From assembly GCA_964019335.1 (NCBI GenBank), contig OZ025690.1:248001-312000 (forward strand): a stretch of DNA of 64,000 nt, written 5' to 3'. This DNA comes from Diplonema japonicum (taxonomy: Eukaryota > Euglenozoa > Diplonemea > Diplonemida > Diplonemidae). The position numbers and the translations under genes are program-made. Numbering within the stretch: position 1 is the first letter of the stretch; each line of letters begins with the position of its first letter. The notes under the pieces are model-generated. The model was not told the origin of the DNA. It made no database searches and saw only the letters and a list, made by a program, of their open reading frames with translations. This document shows, piece after piece, positions 29,209-38,744 of the stretch.

Positions 29209-29327
29209 CTTATTCTTTTTTTTCCTTTTTTGTTTCTTACCTAAGTGGTGTGTGTTCGTGTTGTGAAAAGCATGAAACAAAAGACGGGGAAGCAACATGA
29301 ACGTTCCTTTTATTCGTTTCACGGATG

Positions 29328-30206
29328 TTACAAGACACAGATTTCGGGGATCGAGCACCACTCACCTTTGGCAAGCCCGGTCCGGGTGAAAAGTCTCGGC
29401 TCAACAGGCTTGCCAGGGCCGTGCTGTACTGCGGTCCCAAAGGCCTGGGTGTTGTAGAAGGCGAAGAACGACCAGACAAGAGAGGCGTCGTCGCGGCGGG
29501 CGAATATCCCACCACAGGGGGTCTTCTTGGTGCGGCAGAAGTCGACGATTGTGGCTTCTGCTGTCGAAGGTGAGAATGTGAGACGCGCAGCCAAGAGAGA
29601 CGACATGGCGTCTTCACCGCGCCCAGAAAGTGCGGCTGCCGAGGTGGGTGTTGCCCAGCATCCTGCTCCTGGGTGCCCGGCTTCACCTATACGGCCGACG
29701 GGCTTCCCTTTGTACCCACCGCTGGAGACGGTTACAACAGACTGATGCTCGCGGGTAATAATAACCCCTATTGTGTCTTCTTTGTCATTGGGTGAATGCG
29801 GTGAAGAGGAAGTGTGACTGCAACCCCCCTTTGATAGCATCACAGGTGCAAGGGTTTTCTCCCCGGTGTTGTTGCGTTGCTTGGCAAGCCGAATTGCCTC
29901 AGCTGAGGGGTTTTTCGCACTGCACCTGACCACACACCCGAGTAACCCTTCGCTTGTGACCGCTGTTGCGTCCCCTTCTGCCTTCCCTTCCTCGTTCCTG
30001 TTCCCGCCCGCACCCGCATTTGTCTTCCCGGAGTCCTCCAAGGTTGTCATCACCGCCTCCGCTGCATCCAGCAGTTCACCGTTATTTTCCAACATCAACT
30101 CTCCCTTTTTGCAAGCGGCTTTCATTAAGGTTTTGAGGTCGTCGGCCTCCAAGTGTCCAGGGTAGCTCCCCACCCCAATGTGAAGCGAGATCGTCCAGTG
30201 CGCCAT
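29328..30206 (-). CDS. TASP1: Taspase-1-like threonine endopeptidase (Ntn-hydrolase, asparaginase-2 family)
   Basis: The product is 292 residues from ATG 30206. Features of the taspase/asparaginase-2 family are in order: the N-terminal strand LHIGVGSYPG, SGKTNAGAGGNRNEEG (matching the SPFTNAGMGSNLN segment of taspase 1), then a variable linker ending at the autocleavage site EDTIG with the nucleophile Thr at residue 145. The catalytic-subunit core VSSGGYKGKPVGRIGEAG and GAGCWA follows. Self-cleavage before Thr145 would give alpha and beta subunits. In animals taspase 1 cuts MLL and TFIIA after Asp; the preceding Asp is kept here. It is shorter than the human enzyme (420 residues), mostly in the linker and beta subunit. 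The upstream spacer ends in a pyrimidine stretch + CAG four bases before ATG. Confidence 0.85.
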   Translation of the reverse strand: MAHWTISLHIGVGSYPGHLEADDLKTLMKAACKKGELMLENNGELLDAAEAVMTTLEDSGKTNAGAGGNRNEEGKAEGDATAVTSEGLLGCVVRCSAKNPSAEAIRLAKQRNNTGEKTLAPVMLSKGGCSHTSSSPHSPNDKEDTIGVIITREHQSVVTVSSGGYKGKPVGRIGEAGHPGAGCWATPTSAAALSGRGEDAMSSLLAARLTFSPSTAEATIVDFCRTKKTPCGGIFARRDDASLVWSFFAFYNTQAFGTAVQHGPGKPVEPRLFTRTGLAKGEWCSIPEICVL

Positions 30207-30318
30207 TGATCTGCTTTGGGGTAGCGGGTGGGAGAGAGAAATGGGTGTCCTTTTTTCTTCTTCTTTTTTTTTCTTCTTCTTCTTTTAATCTTTTTATAAC
30301 TTTCCCCCCCCCTTTTTT
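30207..30318 (-). promoter_or_regulatory. Candidate trans-splice acceptor upstream of the taspase gene
   Basis: The two same-strand genes are separated by 112 nt. Reading the minus strand, an A-rich half is followed by TTTCTCTCTCCCACCCGCTA and then CCCCAAAGCAG, directly before ATCAATG. A pyrimidine tract + CAG four bases before the start codon is what a spliced-leader acceptor would look like. This is inference; no leader sequence is visible. Confidence 0.45.
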
Positions 30319-31545
30319 TTATTTCGTGGTGATTCGCTTCACCCAATCATCCGTGTAAGGAGGCCTCCCGTTGTATGTATGGCACCAGTATTTATTCGCC
30401 TCCTCGTGAGACCGCTTTGCAATGTCGATCCCAGCGAACCTCCAGTACTGCTGAACGCTGCGTTCAGTGCCCAGCCCGTATTTCTCGGCCTCAACCGTAA
30501 CATATGCCTCTTTGGTGTCACGGGGCACAATTGTGCGTGATGGGTTTCTTGGGTCGGGCAGCTCCAGCAGATATTGAACTCTCCTTGCAGACCTTGACTG
30601 ATGGGTGGCCCAAGAAGGCAGAGTCTCCATCCTCGGTTTCCCGCTTCGATAGTAATGGTGGTAAAGTATATTGTCGCCGGGGGAGAAGAAGTCGTACCCG
30701 TGGGTCCACAGCCGGACTGTCATTAAGATTTCCTCGCCATGGAAAAGGAAAGGAAGATGCGGATCGAAGGGAACCTCGTGGACCATGCTACCATGGGTAA
30801 AAACAAGCCCCGCTCCCACGTACGGCTGAGGCCGGTTCGTGTTCTTAACAACCTCGTAGACAGCACCGGAGAAGGGCCCAGGATAACCGTGCCCATGCCA
30901 CATCGCGTTCCCGCACAGATGTGCTACGTAAGGCTTCGAATCGTAGTTTTGAACACCTGGCTGTGTTGCCATTGGGTAGACGGATAGAACACACTTCTCA
31001 GAAGTGCAAACATCGTGGTGCTTGATGATAAGCTCGTCCCAATGCGTTACGAATTTGTTGTGAGAATCTATCATCATGAAGTAATCCTCTCCTTTGTACA
31101 TAAGGCTGGCACGGTGGCGTGCGTAAGTAGGGCCTTTAGCTTGTTGAGCATCCATGTCCTCAAGGGTTATGTTAAACTTTTCGATGTCGGATGCAGACCA
31201 CTCAGGTGGAATGCAAATTTCGTCGTCGGACTTAATGTCACGTTGGCAAACGATTCCGATGTGGATTCTTGTGAAGTTCTTCGCTTTTTTGCGCATGTCT
31301 CGAAGGGTTTCTTGGGCCTCGTTGTCCCTGAACGCGGCGATATTGACGAAAATGGTGCGCTCGTCGCTCGGTTTGTCAATGTTTCGCCTCGACGGCCCCC
31401 TTTTCAGCACAGCTGCTCCAGAAGTGTGAGGCGACGCAAGATTTCCCTGATCCCCCGAAAAATTACCATGCATAGCGAGCACCCAAATCAATGTGGCAAC
31501 TCCCGGAGTGATTACCAGTAGCAATTTTTTTGTTTTGTTGGCCAT
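30319..31545 (-). CDS. GT60-family glycosyltransferase (Skp1-GlcNAc-transferase type), type II membrane protein
   Basis: The product is 408 residues from ATG 31545. It has a short cytosolic N-terminus, a signal anchor at about residues 8-26 (LLLVITPGVATLIWVLAM) and a lumenal catalytic domain. Family hallmarks: IFVNIAAFRDNEAQETLRDM, AKNFTRIHIGIVCQ, GPTYARHRASLMYKGEDYF, the metal/sugar-nucleotide motif IDSHNKF, and VPFDPHLPFLFHGEEI with RLWTHGYDFFSP. These match the PF11397 'GlcNAc' domain, whose founding member adds alpha-GlcNAc to hydroxyproline of Skp1. Unlike that cytosolic enzyme, this protein has a membrane anchor, which points to Golgi glycan or mucin-type modification (inference). Confidence 0.87.
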   Translation of the reverse strand: MANKTKKLLLVITPGVATLIWVLAMHGNFSGDQGNLASPHTSGAAVLKRGPSRRNIDKPSDERTIFVNIAAFRDNEAQETLRDMRKKAKNFTRIHIGIVCQRDIKSDDEICIPPEWSASDIEKFNITLEDMDAQQAKGPTYARHRASLMYKGEDYFMMIDSHNKFVTHWDELIIKHHDVCTSEKCVLSVYPMATQPGVQNYDSKPYVAHLCGNAMWHGHGYPGPFSGAVYEVVKNTNRPQPYVGAGLVFTHGSMVHEVPFDPHLPFLFHGEEILMTVRLWTHGYDFFSPGDNILYHHYYRSGKPRMETLPSWATHQSRSARRVQYLLELPDPRNPSRTIVPRDTKEAYVTVEAEKYGLGTERSVQQYWRFAGIDIAKRSHEEANKYWCHTYNGRPPYTDDWVKRITTK

Positions 31546-32124
31546 ATATATTTATTTTTATATTTCCCTTTTACACACCCCCCCCCTACCCTCTTCCTCT
31601 TTGTGGGTTAGAATGGAAAGTGAAGAAAAGCAGAGGAGGAAAAAAGAAAGAAAACAAAAAAAGAAGAAAGGGGTAAAAAAAAAGAAAAATCTATCTATTT
31701 GAAAGGAGGGTCTAATAGGAAAAAAAAAGGGGGGGGCGTGGGTGGGAAGAAGAGGGGGAGAAAAAAAAAAATAGTGGGGAGGGAAAAGAAGGGAGAAAAA
31801 AAAAATAGATTATTGACACGGTAAAGGGGGAAGGAGTGGGAACTGGGGAAAGGAGAAGGAGGGAGAGGGGAAGAGCAGGCAATAGGGCCCGTCTTTTTTT
31901 TTTTTTTCTCTTTTTTTTTCTTCTTATGGTTAACCAATATTTTATCCACTAACAGCGCTGGCCTTGTAAATGCAGATCACACCTCTTTTCTCTTTGTTGA
32001 TCATTTACATTAACAATTTCTTTTTTCTTTTGCTAATCATGAAAAATAAGAGGATAAAAAAAAGGGAGGGAGGGGGGGAGAACATAAAAGAAGAAAAATG
32101 GAAATGTACAAAAATCTAGCAACA

Positions 32125-32159
<35 letters not shown>

Positions 32160-32174
32160 TAAAATCACCACACT

Positions 32175-32227
<53 letters not shown>

Positions 32228-32239
32228 AAAAGAAAAAAA
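31546..32239. other. Homopolymer-rich intergenic DNA
   Basis: About 690 nt with long A-runs on the plus strand (32126-32155, 32178-32216) and purine-rich tracts. No gene is seen; open frames are Lys or Phe homopolymers. Confidence 0.65.
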
Positions 32240-34452
32240 TCACTCCACTTTTTCCGCCTTTTTAGCACGAATGCGAGAGATGAGCTCTGCCTTGCTACCG
32301 TTCAACTGTTATAAAAATGGGGGGTATATAAAAATATTTTTTTTTTAAAAAAAAATTCTCACACCTTAAGGCCAAGGTCTTTAGCAGCCGCTTTGACCGA
32401 CTTGAACTCCTGGCTGTCGAGGTCATCATCGGGCGAATCCTGAGCCTCCTCGTCTTTTAAGGCCTTGTTAGGTGAGGCCGCTGGGGTGTCGAAGAGCTCG
32501 CTCTCTTCCTCATCTTCGTTGACGTTGATGTCATCTTCATCAACAGCACCGAATGTGACCGATCGCCTTACGGGCAACGACCGACGCTTCTTGTTAGGCG
32601 GTGAGACTTGTTCGGCGTCTTCCTCATCATTGCTGATCATAGAGAAGTTCCTCCTCCTAGCTTGCCTCTGCAGCTTCGACTTGAGCAGTTCGTAGTCAGT
32701 GCGGTAGTTATTTGCGACGGTTTCAAGCTTCTTAGTCTCTGCGTTCATTGAGTCGATCCTTTCGTTGGCCTGGGCAATGAGGGCTTTCTTGCTTTTCTTC
32801 AGTTCCCTGATGTCCTTGTCCTTTTGCTCCACTTTCCCTCTGAGCTTCTCAGCGATAAGGGTCTGCTTCTTTGCGTTGTGCTCTTCGCACCTCACCTTGT
32901 AGTCCAGGTCTGCGTTCGCCTCCTCCAGTGTCTCGTTCTCCCTGGAGATCTCCTCGACTCTTTGCGCGAGCTCATCGAGTTCTAACTTGTTCGCCTTTAC
33001 TTCTTTCTCTACCTTCTGAACCTTTCTCTTGTAATCCTTGACTTGGTCTTTTAGTTCTTCGTTTTGCTGTTGCATTGTCAACGCGGAGTTCTGTGCTTCT
33101 TTCATGCTTTTCGCATCCTCCGTTTTCATGTTCTCGTTGGCCGCCTTCAGCCTCTCGTTCTCCTCGTTCAAGTCCTCGATCTGCGATTCGAGCTCCGCCT
33201 TCGCGTTCTCAAGATCCCTGCTCTCGTCCTCCTTCAGTTTTAGTGCTGCTTGTGCGTCGACGACGTGGTTCTTCGCGGCGGTCATGTCCTTCCTGTGCTT
33301 CTCGACAAGGCTGTGCTGGTCCTTCTTCTCCTTTGAGATCTGTTCCGTCTTAAACCCAAGCGCCGTGTCCTTCTCGATAATGTCACTTTCGAGTGCGTCG
33401 ATCTTGTGAGTGAGCTCCGAAACCTTCTTCTGAGCTTTTTTCAGCTCCGCCACCACGTCTTGGTGGGTGTCCTTGTGTACTCTGGTTTCCTCTTGAAGCT
33501 GTTCAAGCTCAGCGGAGAGGGCGTCTGCTCTGTCAAGAACCTGTTGTTTGGATTCGGCAAGTGCGTCGTGTTGTGTTTGCGACTTCTGGATGCGTGCTGT
33601 GAGGCTGTCGACATGTTCGGTTTTCTCGTCGAGTTCCAATGTGAGGCTTTCGATCTTCTCGTTGAGGGACTTTGCGTGCGCGTCGGCTTCGTCCCTTACA
33701 TCGGAAAGCGTGGCACGAAGCGCTACAAGGTTGCCCTCAGCTTGCTCGTACTTGTTGTTGGTTTCGGCGACATCTTCGTTGAGTTGGTGGAGGCGGGTTT
33801 CAAGAGTTTCGTTGGCGTTGTGTAGGTCGTCGTGTGCTGCGGTGAGGCCTGTGTTTTCGTTCTTAGCGTTGAGGAGCTTCTGCTGGACTGCTTCGTACTG
33901 TTCTATCATCTGCTGCAGTTTCGCGTCGGTGGTCTCCTTGTCGCCTTGCACGTTGTCGAGGGTTCCGAGGAGCTCGTCCATTTTAAGTTTCAACTCGTTC
34001 TCGCCTTTGAGCTTTTCTTCTTCCTCCCGTTTGGCTTTTCTCTCAGTTCTGTCTACCTCGCGCTGGTTGCGGGCTAGCTTTGACTCCAGCTCTGCGACCT
34101 TCTTGAAGGCGATGATGTGTTCGTCTTCTTTTTTTTGCCTGGCGCGGCGTTCTTCTTCGAGCTTTTCGTTGGCAGCTTCAAGTTGGAGCTTCGACCTGTT
34201 AACCTCAGCCTTCACTGCCTGGTACTCGCTAAGGCTTACAGTCGCCGAGCCTACAGCACCGATTTTGTTAGGTGCGCTTGGCATCGTTGACATCCTGGGC
34301 ATCAGCGACTTTCTACCCATTGCGGGGCTTATGTCGAATGTGCTCCCCGGTGCGAACGACCTCCTCCCAGGCCTATACATGCTGGGCAACGGCTGTGGCT
34401 GTGACGGCATGGCACGTTCACCCGGTGTTCCCGGTACAGCAGAGGCGGGCAT
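32240..34452 (-). CDS. Long coiled-coil protein with C-terminal SAP domain
   Basis: Exon 1 is 34452-32365 and exon 2 is 32305-32240; the intron is 32306-32364 (59 nt, GTGTGA..ACAG). The product is 717 residues. Residues 1-75 are Pro/Ser/Met-rich with Arg-Arg/Lys motifs. Residues about 75-600 form one long, nearly unbroken coiled coil. Residues about 610-690 are acidic and contain a basic NLS-like stretch (NKKRRSLPVRRS). The SAP motif is split by the intron: FKSVKAAAKDLGLK + LNGSKAELISRIRAKKAE, which reads as a complete SAP helix-turn-helix only after splicing. SAP domains bind A/T-rich or scaffold-attached DNA, so a nuclear structural or chromatin-tethering role is inferred. Unspliced reading stops right after GLKV and loses the domain. 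Confidence 0.84.
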
Positions 34453-34879
34453 TTCTTTTTTTCTTCTTTTTTTTTTTTGTTGTCGTGTGTTTTTTTTTTT
34501 TTACCTTTTTTTTATTTTGAATTTTTTTTTTTTTTGGTGTGATATTGGTAAATAAAGAAAATTGAAGGGGATGGGGGGGGAGCCTTAAAATATATAATAT
34601 AATAACGGGGGGTGTGGGGGTGTATACAAATAAAATGAACAGGTTTTTTTTTCTTTTTTTTTCCCCTTCCTTTTTTTTTTCTTCTCTGATAAAAAAAAAA
34701 GTGCATTTCTTATTTCCATGTGTGGAAGAAGGGGGGGGGGGGTAAAACAAAGATAAAAAAATAGATTGAGGGAAATGGTGGGGTGAATAGAATGCAGCGA
34801 AGGAGAAAAAAAAATGAATGAAACAATGCCATTTTACCGGGGCACGGGTACAAAGAAAGAAGAAAAAAAAGAAAGAAAA
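34453..34879. other. Homopolymer-rich spacer left of the decayed LINE
   Basis: About 425 nt with T-runs at 34466-34480, 34490-34501 and 34523-34536, and a G-run at 34731-34742. No gene is seen. Confidence 0.6.
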
Positions 34880-34911
34880 TTCACTATGATAGGAACGAAG
34901 TGGTTAGCAAC
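34880..34911 (-). repeat. Conserved 32-nt retroelement tail at the LINE 3' end
   Basis: This is the reference copy, contiguous with the LINE coding remnant. The same 32 nt occur at three other places in the window without the LINE body. Confidence 0.6.
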
Positions 34912-35989
34912 CCTTTTGGGGTCGTTCCCTGCTACCCACCGTAGTGCCTAGCTGTCGTTTATATCTTCCAATCCTTTCTTTCCGGTAATCTTCTCTCAGT
35001 CCTTTCAGCTTCGCCGTCAGCCCCGATGCAAACAGGGCCCTCCTATCAAAGCCAACGACGTGGTCGCGGCCAATGGATCGTAGTGATCTCACGTTCTTGC
35101 ATGACTGCGCCGGAAAAGCGCGTCTCCTCTTCTCCCTCATCCATGTCGCTTGCAGCGTATCCAGGATCCGCTTGATCCTCACCGCCTTCTTGTCGATGTC
35201 AATCGTCGTGTTGATGTTAACCCCCAGCGTCTTCTTCGTGTAGCACTCGAAGTCAATCGCCAGCTCGATCGCCGACACGGACGTTCCCTCCTCCGCCCAC
35301 CGCAGCGCAGCCAGCCATCTCAGCACCTGATCACCATACTCCCTGAGCTGCGGGGTCAGCTTGAGCTTGTACAGTTCCACAACCTTTGGCGCCTCGAAAC
35401 GCCTTCCTTGAGTCGTCACCATCCACGGCGGTTCCTTCTCAACCGCGAACCGCTTCACCACCAGAGCATCGTCCCTGCGCCTCACCACCTCTGCCAAATA
35501 CCTCTGCAGCCTCTCCAAACCGCGGAACACGACCTTCCTCGGGAGAATCCCGTGCAGCTCCAAACAGACCGGCCACCTTTCGCTCCTGACCAGACCGGTA
35601 TATACCTCCTTCTTCTGCACCTCCAATGCGACCTCGCACTCCCAAAGCTGGTGTCGCAGCAACCTAACTGTGCTGCCCTTCGCAGCATCACAGACATCGC
35701 AATTGAGCGTTCCCGCTGCTTTGTCCGTCCTCCCCCTATCCAGGTGGTCGGCTTCTTCCTCGCTCCCTTCACCTCCCTCCTCATCAGGTTCTTCAGGAGG
35801 GGAGAGTAAAACTTGTTTCGCATACGGGCTGAGGTACGGCACCGCCCCGGCGATTATCCTCCTCACCCGCCACGCTTCGAGCGGTCTGCGTGCGCTGCAC
35901 TTCATCCAGTAAGCGTTCGTTGCAGGGGCCGCGCCCTTCCCAAGCCCGGCCATCGTGCTTCGCGTCTTCACAATACCCGATGTCCTCAT
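34904..35989 (-). pseudogene. LINE ORF2 C-terminal fragment
   Basis: A 361-codon open frame within the decayed LINE. It contains the zinc knuckle CDVCDAAKGSTVRLLRHQLW..C and the C-terminal domain (LRWAEEGTSVSAIELAIDF, ASGLTAKLKGLREDYRKERI). Its last part aligns with the fragments at 23379-23579 and 55257-55450 (FSRRPIFATRS.., DYKRDRITRL). It has no start context and is not an independent gene. Confidence 0.75.
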
Positions 35990-36784
35990 CCTCCGCAGAG
36001 CCTCCCTGAGGTCGTGCCCAGGATTCTCTCCTCTGTGCCAGCTTGCCAGCCTTTCCCACTTACCCGATCGCCGGGAGCCACCTCAGAAGCACATTTCCTA
36101 CGACCCCCCTCGGCCTCACCTGCCCAGAAGTTCCGTACGCCTGTGCCAACTGCGTCCATGTTGCCATTGCCCCGTCCTGCCTCAGCCAGCACCTCCTCAG
36201 CATCATCAAAGCACTGTACACTACGGCACACAGCGGGTCCACCCGGTGCGCTCGCGCCAGGATTGACAGTACCACGTCTGGAGATCTTCCTCTGTAGTGG
36301 GGGCCCCACAGGCACTTCACGATCGATCCTTTAAGCTGACTGAGACTCTAGTCACTCGGCGGAGAGAAGCTCGAGCTGTATAGCAGTCCCGGCATAATAT
36401 GAGTTCTGATGAGACTCTCCTTCCTCTGAAAAGAGAGCTGGGTCGAAGCCAGCCTTTCCACTTTCTGTCTTGCAGTAACCGCGGCATCGTTCCAGCTCGT
36501 GCCGCATGCTGTCGTGTTCAGCATAGTTCCCAAGGCCTTATGCTTGTCGACCTTGTTGAGCCTTACCTTCCTTCTTCTTCCGTCCACCTCACTATCCTCC
36601 TCGCAGTTGAGGTCCCCAATCACCACGATCGGCACGTCTCCCAGCTCTATTCGCTTCCTGACCAGAATGTGATGCAGAAGTTGCTCCCGTTCCCTGGCTT
36701 GCACTGCCTCATTGCCAGCTGGTCAGTAGACGTTCAAGAAAAGAAACCACACCCATGCACCCTAATCGATTGTAAATGGTGGTG

Positions 36785-37116
36785 CGAAAAAAAAAGAAAA
36801 GTTAGAATGAGGTAAAGAATGAAAAATGAATCATCATTGCCCCCCCCCCCCCCCCCCCCCCCAGAAATATTCTTTTATTTAGGAAATACGGCGCAATAAT
36901 CGTACCGACGAATACGGTGCTTTAAAAGAGGAAAACAGCCGTTACTTGTGTGCACCGGTGGGAAGCCTGGAGAAGGTTATAACCCGTAAACTCATGGCTA
37001 ACGCTCCCCTTTTGTTTAGACAAGTCAAAGACACGGTCTTGCAAACAAAAAGAAAATAAAGATTTAAAAACCTGCAAAATCTTGCACAAATTGCATAAGG
37101 TAATAAAAAAGCTGGA

Positions 37117-37170
<54 letters not shown>

Positions 37171-37654
37171 ATTGGCCAATCCAAAGCTATCGATACTACG
37201 GCCACTCTTCTTTTTTTTTCTTTTTTCTTTTTTTCTTCTTATTCTCTTCCTTCTTTGTTGGTGGCAAGACTGAAAATAAAGGGGGGGAGGGTTTATTGCC
37301 ACAAAAAATGGGGGGGGTTGCACCACCCCCCTTTCCATAAGCTCAGAAGCAATAATGGATTTTCTTTTGTTTGATTGTTGTTTTTCTTTTTTTTTTTTAA
37401 TGTTCTCTCCAATAAAAAAAAAAAAAAAAAAAAAAAAGAAACCATGATGATAGTACACCCATCATCAATGTTTGCTTACCCCTCTCTGCCCGTACGTTAT
37501 GCGTCTATTTTCTTTTTAAATTATACCCTTTAAAATTACTCTTTGGGCCTTTTTTTCACATGCAAAAGACACATTAACCTGACAAATAATTTCAGCGTGT
37601 CGTGAACAAAAAAAATACTCCTTATTTTACCGCCAAATATATATATTGGCCTTA
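36785..37654. other. Intergenic DNA with long homopolymers and a dispersed-repeat relic
   Basis: It holds a 22-nt C-run (36841-36862), a 48-nt A-run (37120-37167) and a relic of the repeat also at 14239 and 56504 (36936-37055; CTTTTGTTTAGACAAGTCAA is shared with 56583-56602). At 37585-37650 it holds a diverged piece of the palindromic repeat family (ATTTCAGCGTGTCGTGA, ACCGCCAAATATA). No gene is seen. Confidence 0.55.
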
Positions 37655-38288
37655 CTGGGGGTAGGGAGGGTCACATGGGGGTGGTAAAGTGGGTTTTTTT
37701 CAAATTCGGAAATGCAGAGTACTGGGGCCGCCTAATGTAAAACACCCCTTTCTCGACCAAAAAATCGATTTCCGCCGGTTTTTTTTACTTTTGGGCAATC
37801 TACAAAGCATTATTTTGCATTTTTAAAAAAGGTGACCACGGTTTGGTACCTGGCCTGTTGTTTCCCCTGTAGTTTCTGAGTTTTCTGAAAATTTTGGAAT
37901 TTGACCATGGTTTGTTCCACTCTTTGAACGCGCTCTTTAGGACGCCGCTACCGTTTGAACGGCAGAGTACTGTCTTACATTGTCCGATTGTGAACCTTTC
38001 TGTGTTTTGCGCGGCATTTCTGATGAATATCTATCATTTTCCCGAGGTTAGGATGGTAAGTTTGTTTTTGCAAATATTTTCAGGTACCAAACCGTAGTTA
38101 CTGTTTTCAAAAATACAAATAAAGCATTAACAAGTGCTCAGAAATGCTCTAATCCGGCGAATTTTGATTTTTTGGTTAATTTGGAGGGTATTGGTCGGTT
38201 ATTTTTTTACCTTAGGGGAAAATCTTTTTAAAAAAACTTTTTTTTCACGTTTAACCACGTTTTTTTAGGACCATGTGACCTCCTAGGG
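37655..38288. mobile_element. Large imperfect foldback element
   Basis: The ends are inverted: GAGGGTCACATGG (37667-37679) and CCATGTGACCTC (38271-38282). Inner arms are also inverted: CGACCAAAAAATCGATTT against the complement of ATTTTGATTTTTTGGTTAA, and ACGGTTTGGTACCTG (37838-37852) against CAGGTACCAAACCGT (38081-38095). Arms of about 110 nt surround a 215-nt centre with no convincing frame. A non-autonomous foldback DNA element is the best reading. Its right end overlaps the left end of the next palindromic element. Confidence 0.55.
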
Positions 38289-38465
38289 CTATGCTGGCAG
38301 GAAACGTGGAAACGTATCCGTTTCCGTTTCCATACTTTTCAAGATTCTTATGGAAACGCGTTTCCTTCTTAAGCAAACGTAAGGAAACGTTTCCGTTTTC
38401 GTATCCGTTTCCCTTTTTTTTTAAAAAATGCATGGAAACGCGTTTCCATGCCAGCATACCTAGGG
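38282..38465. repeat. GGAAACG/CGTTTCC palindromic element
   Basis: The ends are inverted: CCTAGGG-C-TATGCTGGCA (38282-38299) and TGCCAGCATA-CCTAGG (38449-38464). The interior is built from repeated GGAAACG and CGTTTCC words, including two copies of the perfect palindrome GGAAACGCGTTTCC (about 38353 and 38434). There is no coding frame. It looks like a small foldback element or a structured repeat. Confidence 0.6.
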
Positions 38466-38692
38466 GGGGGGGGGGGGGAGTTATTATTTGCTGTATCAGT
38501 AAGCAGCTATTTTGTTTTGTTTTGTTTGGATTAAAAAAAAATAAATAAATAAATAAATAAAAGGGTGCATGCGGCCATTTTTCACTGAATAATTCAATAG
38601 TTTGCGAATAATAATTATAAAAAAAAGGGATTTTCTTTCTTTCAGTTTTTCTGTTTTTTTTTTCTTTTTCTTTTTTTTTTACTTCTATTTAT

Positions 38693-38744
<52 letters not shown>

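Larger units (their letters stand above)
34880..36784 (-). mobile_element. Decayed APE-type LINE with internal deletion
   Basis: Reading the minus strand from about 36770, an endonuclease fragment with NVY*PAGNEAVQ and GDVPIVVIGDLNCEE (APE-type EN core, stop inside) runs to about 36560. It joins directly to post-RT sequence (DKHKALGTMLNTT, SLIRTHIMPGLLYSS), so the reverse-transcriptase core is deleted. Frameshifts separate it from a thumb segment (36060-36320, KCLWGPHYRGRSPD) and from the C-terminal frame 35989-34904, which holds CDVC-x11-H-x4-C and AIELAIDFECYT. The 3' end is the conserved 32-nt tail at 34880-34911. Flanking A-rich DNA (GAAAAAAAAGAAA on both sides) may be the target duplication. 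It is in the same lineage as the element at 16374-17871. Confidence 0.75.

Noticed and set aside
33548-34555. Ser/Leu-rich 335-codon plus-strand frame
   Set aside because: It is the antisense shadow of the Glu/Lys-rich coiled coil in the SAP gene.
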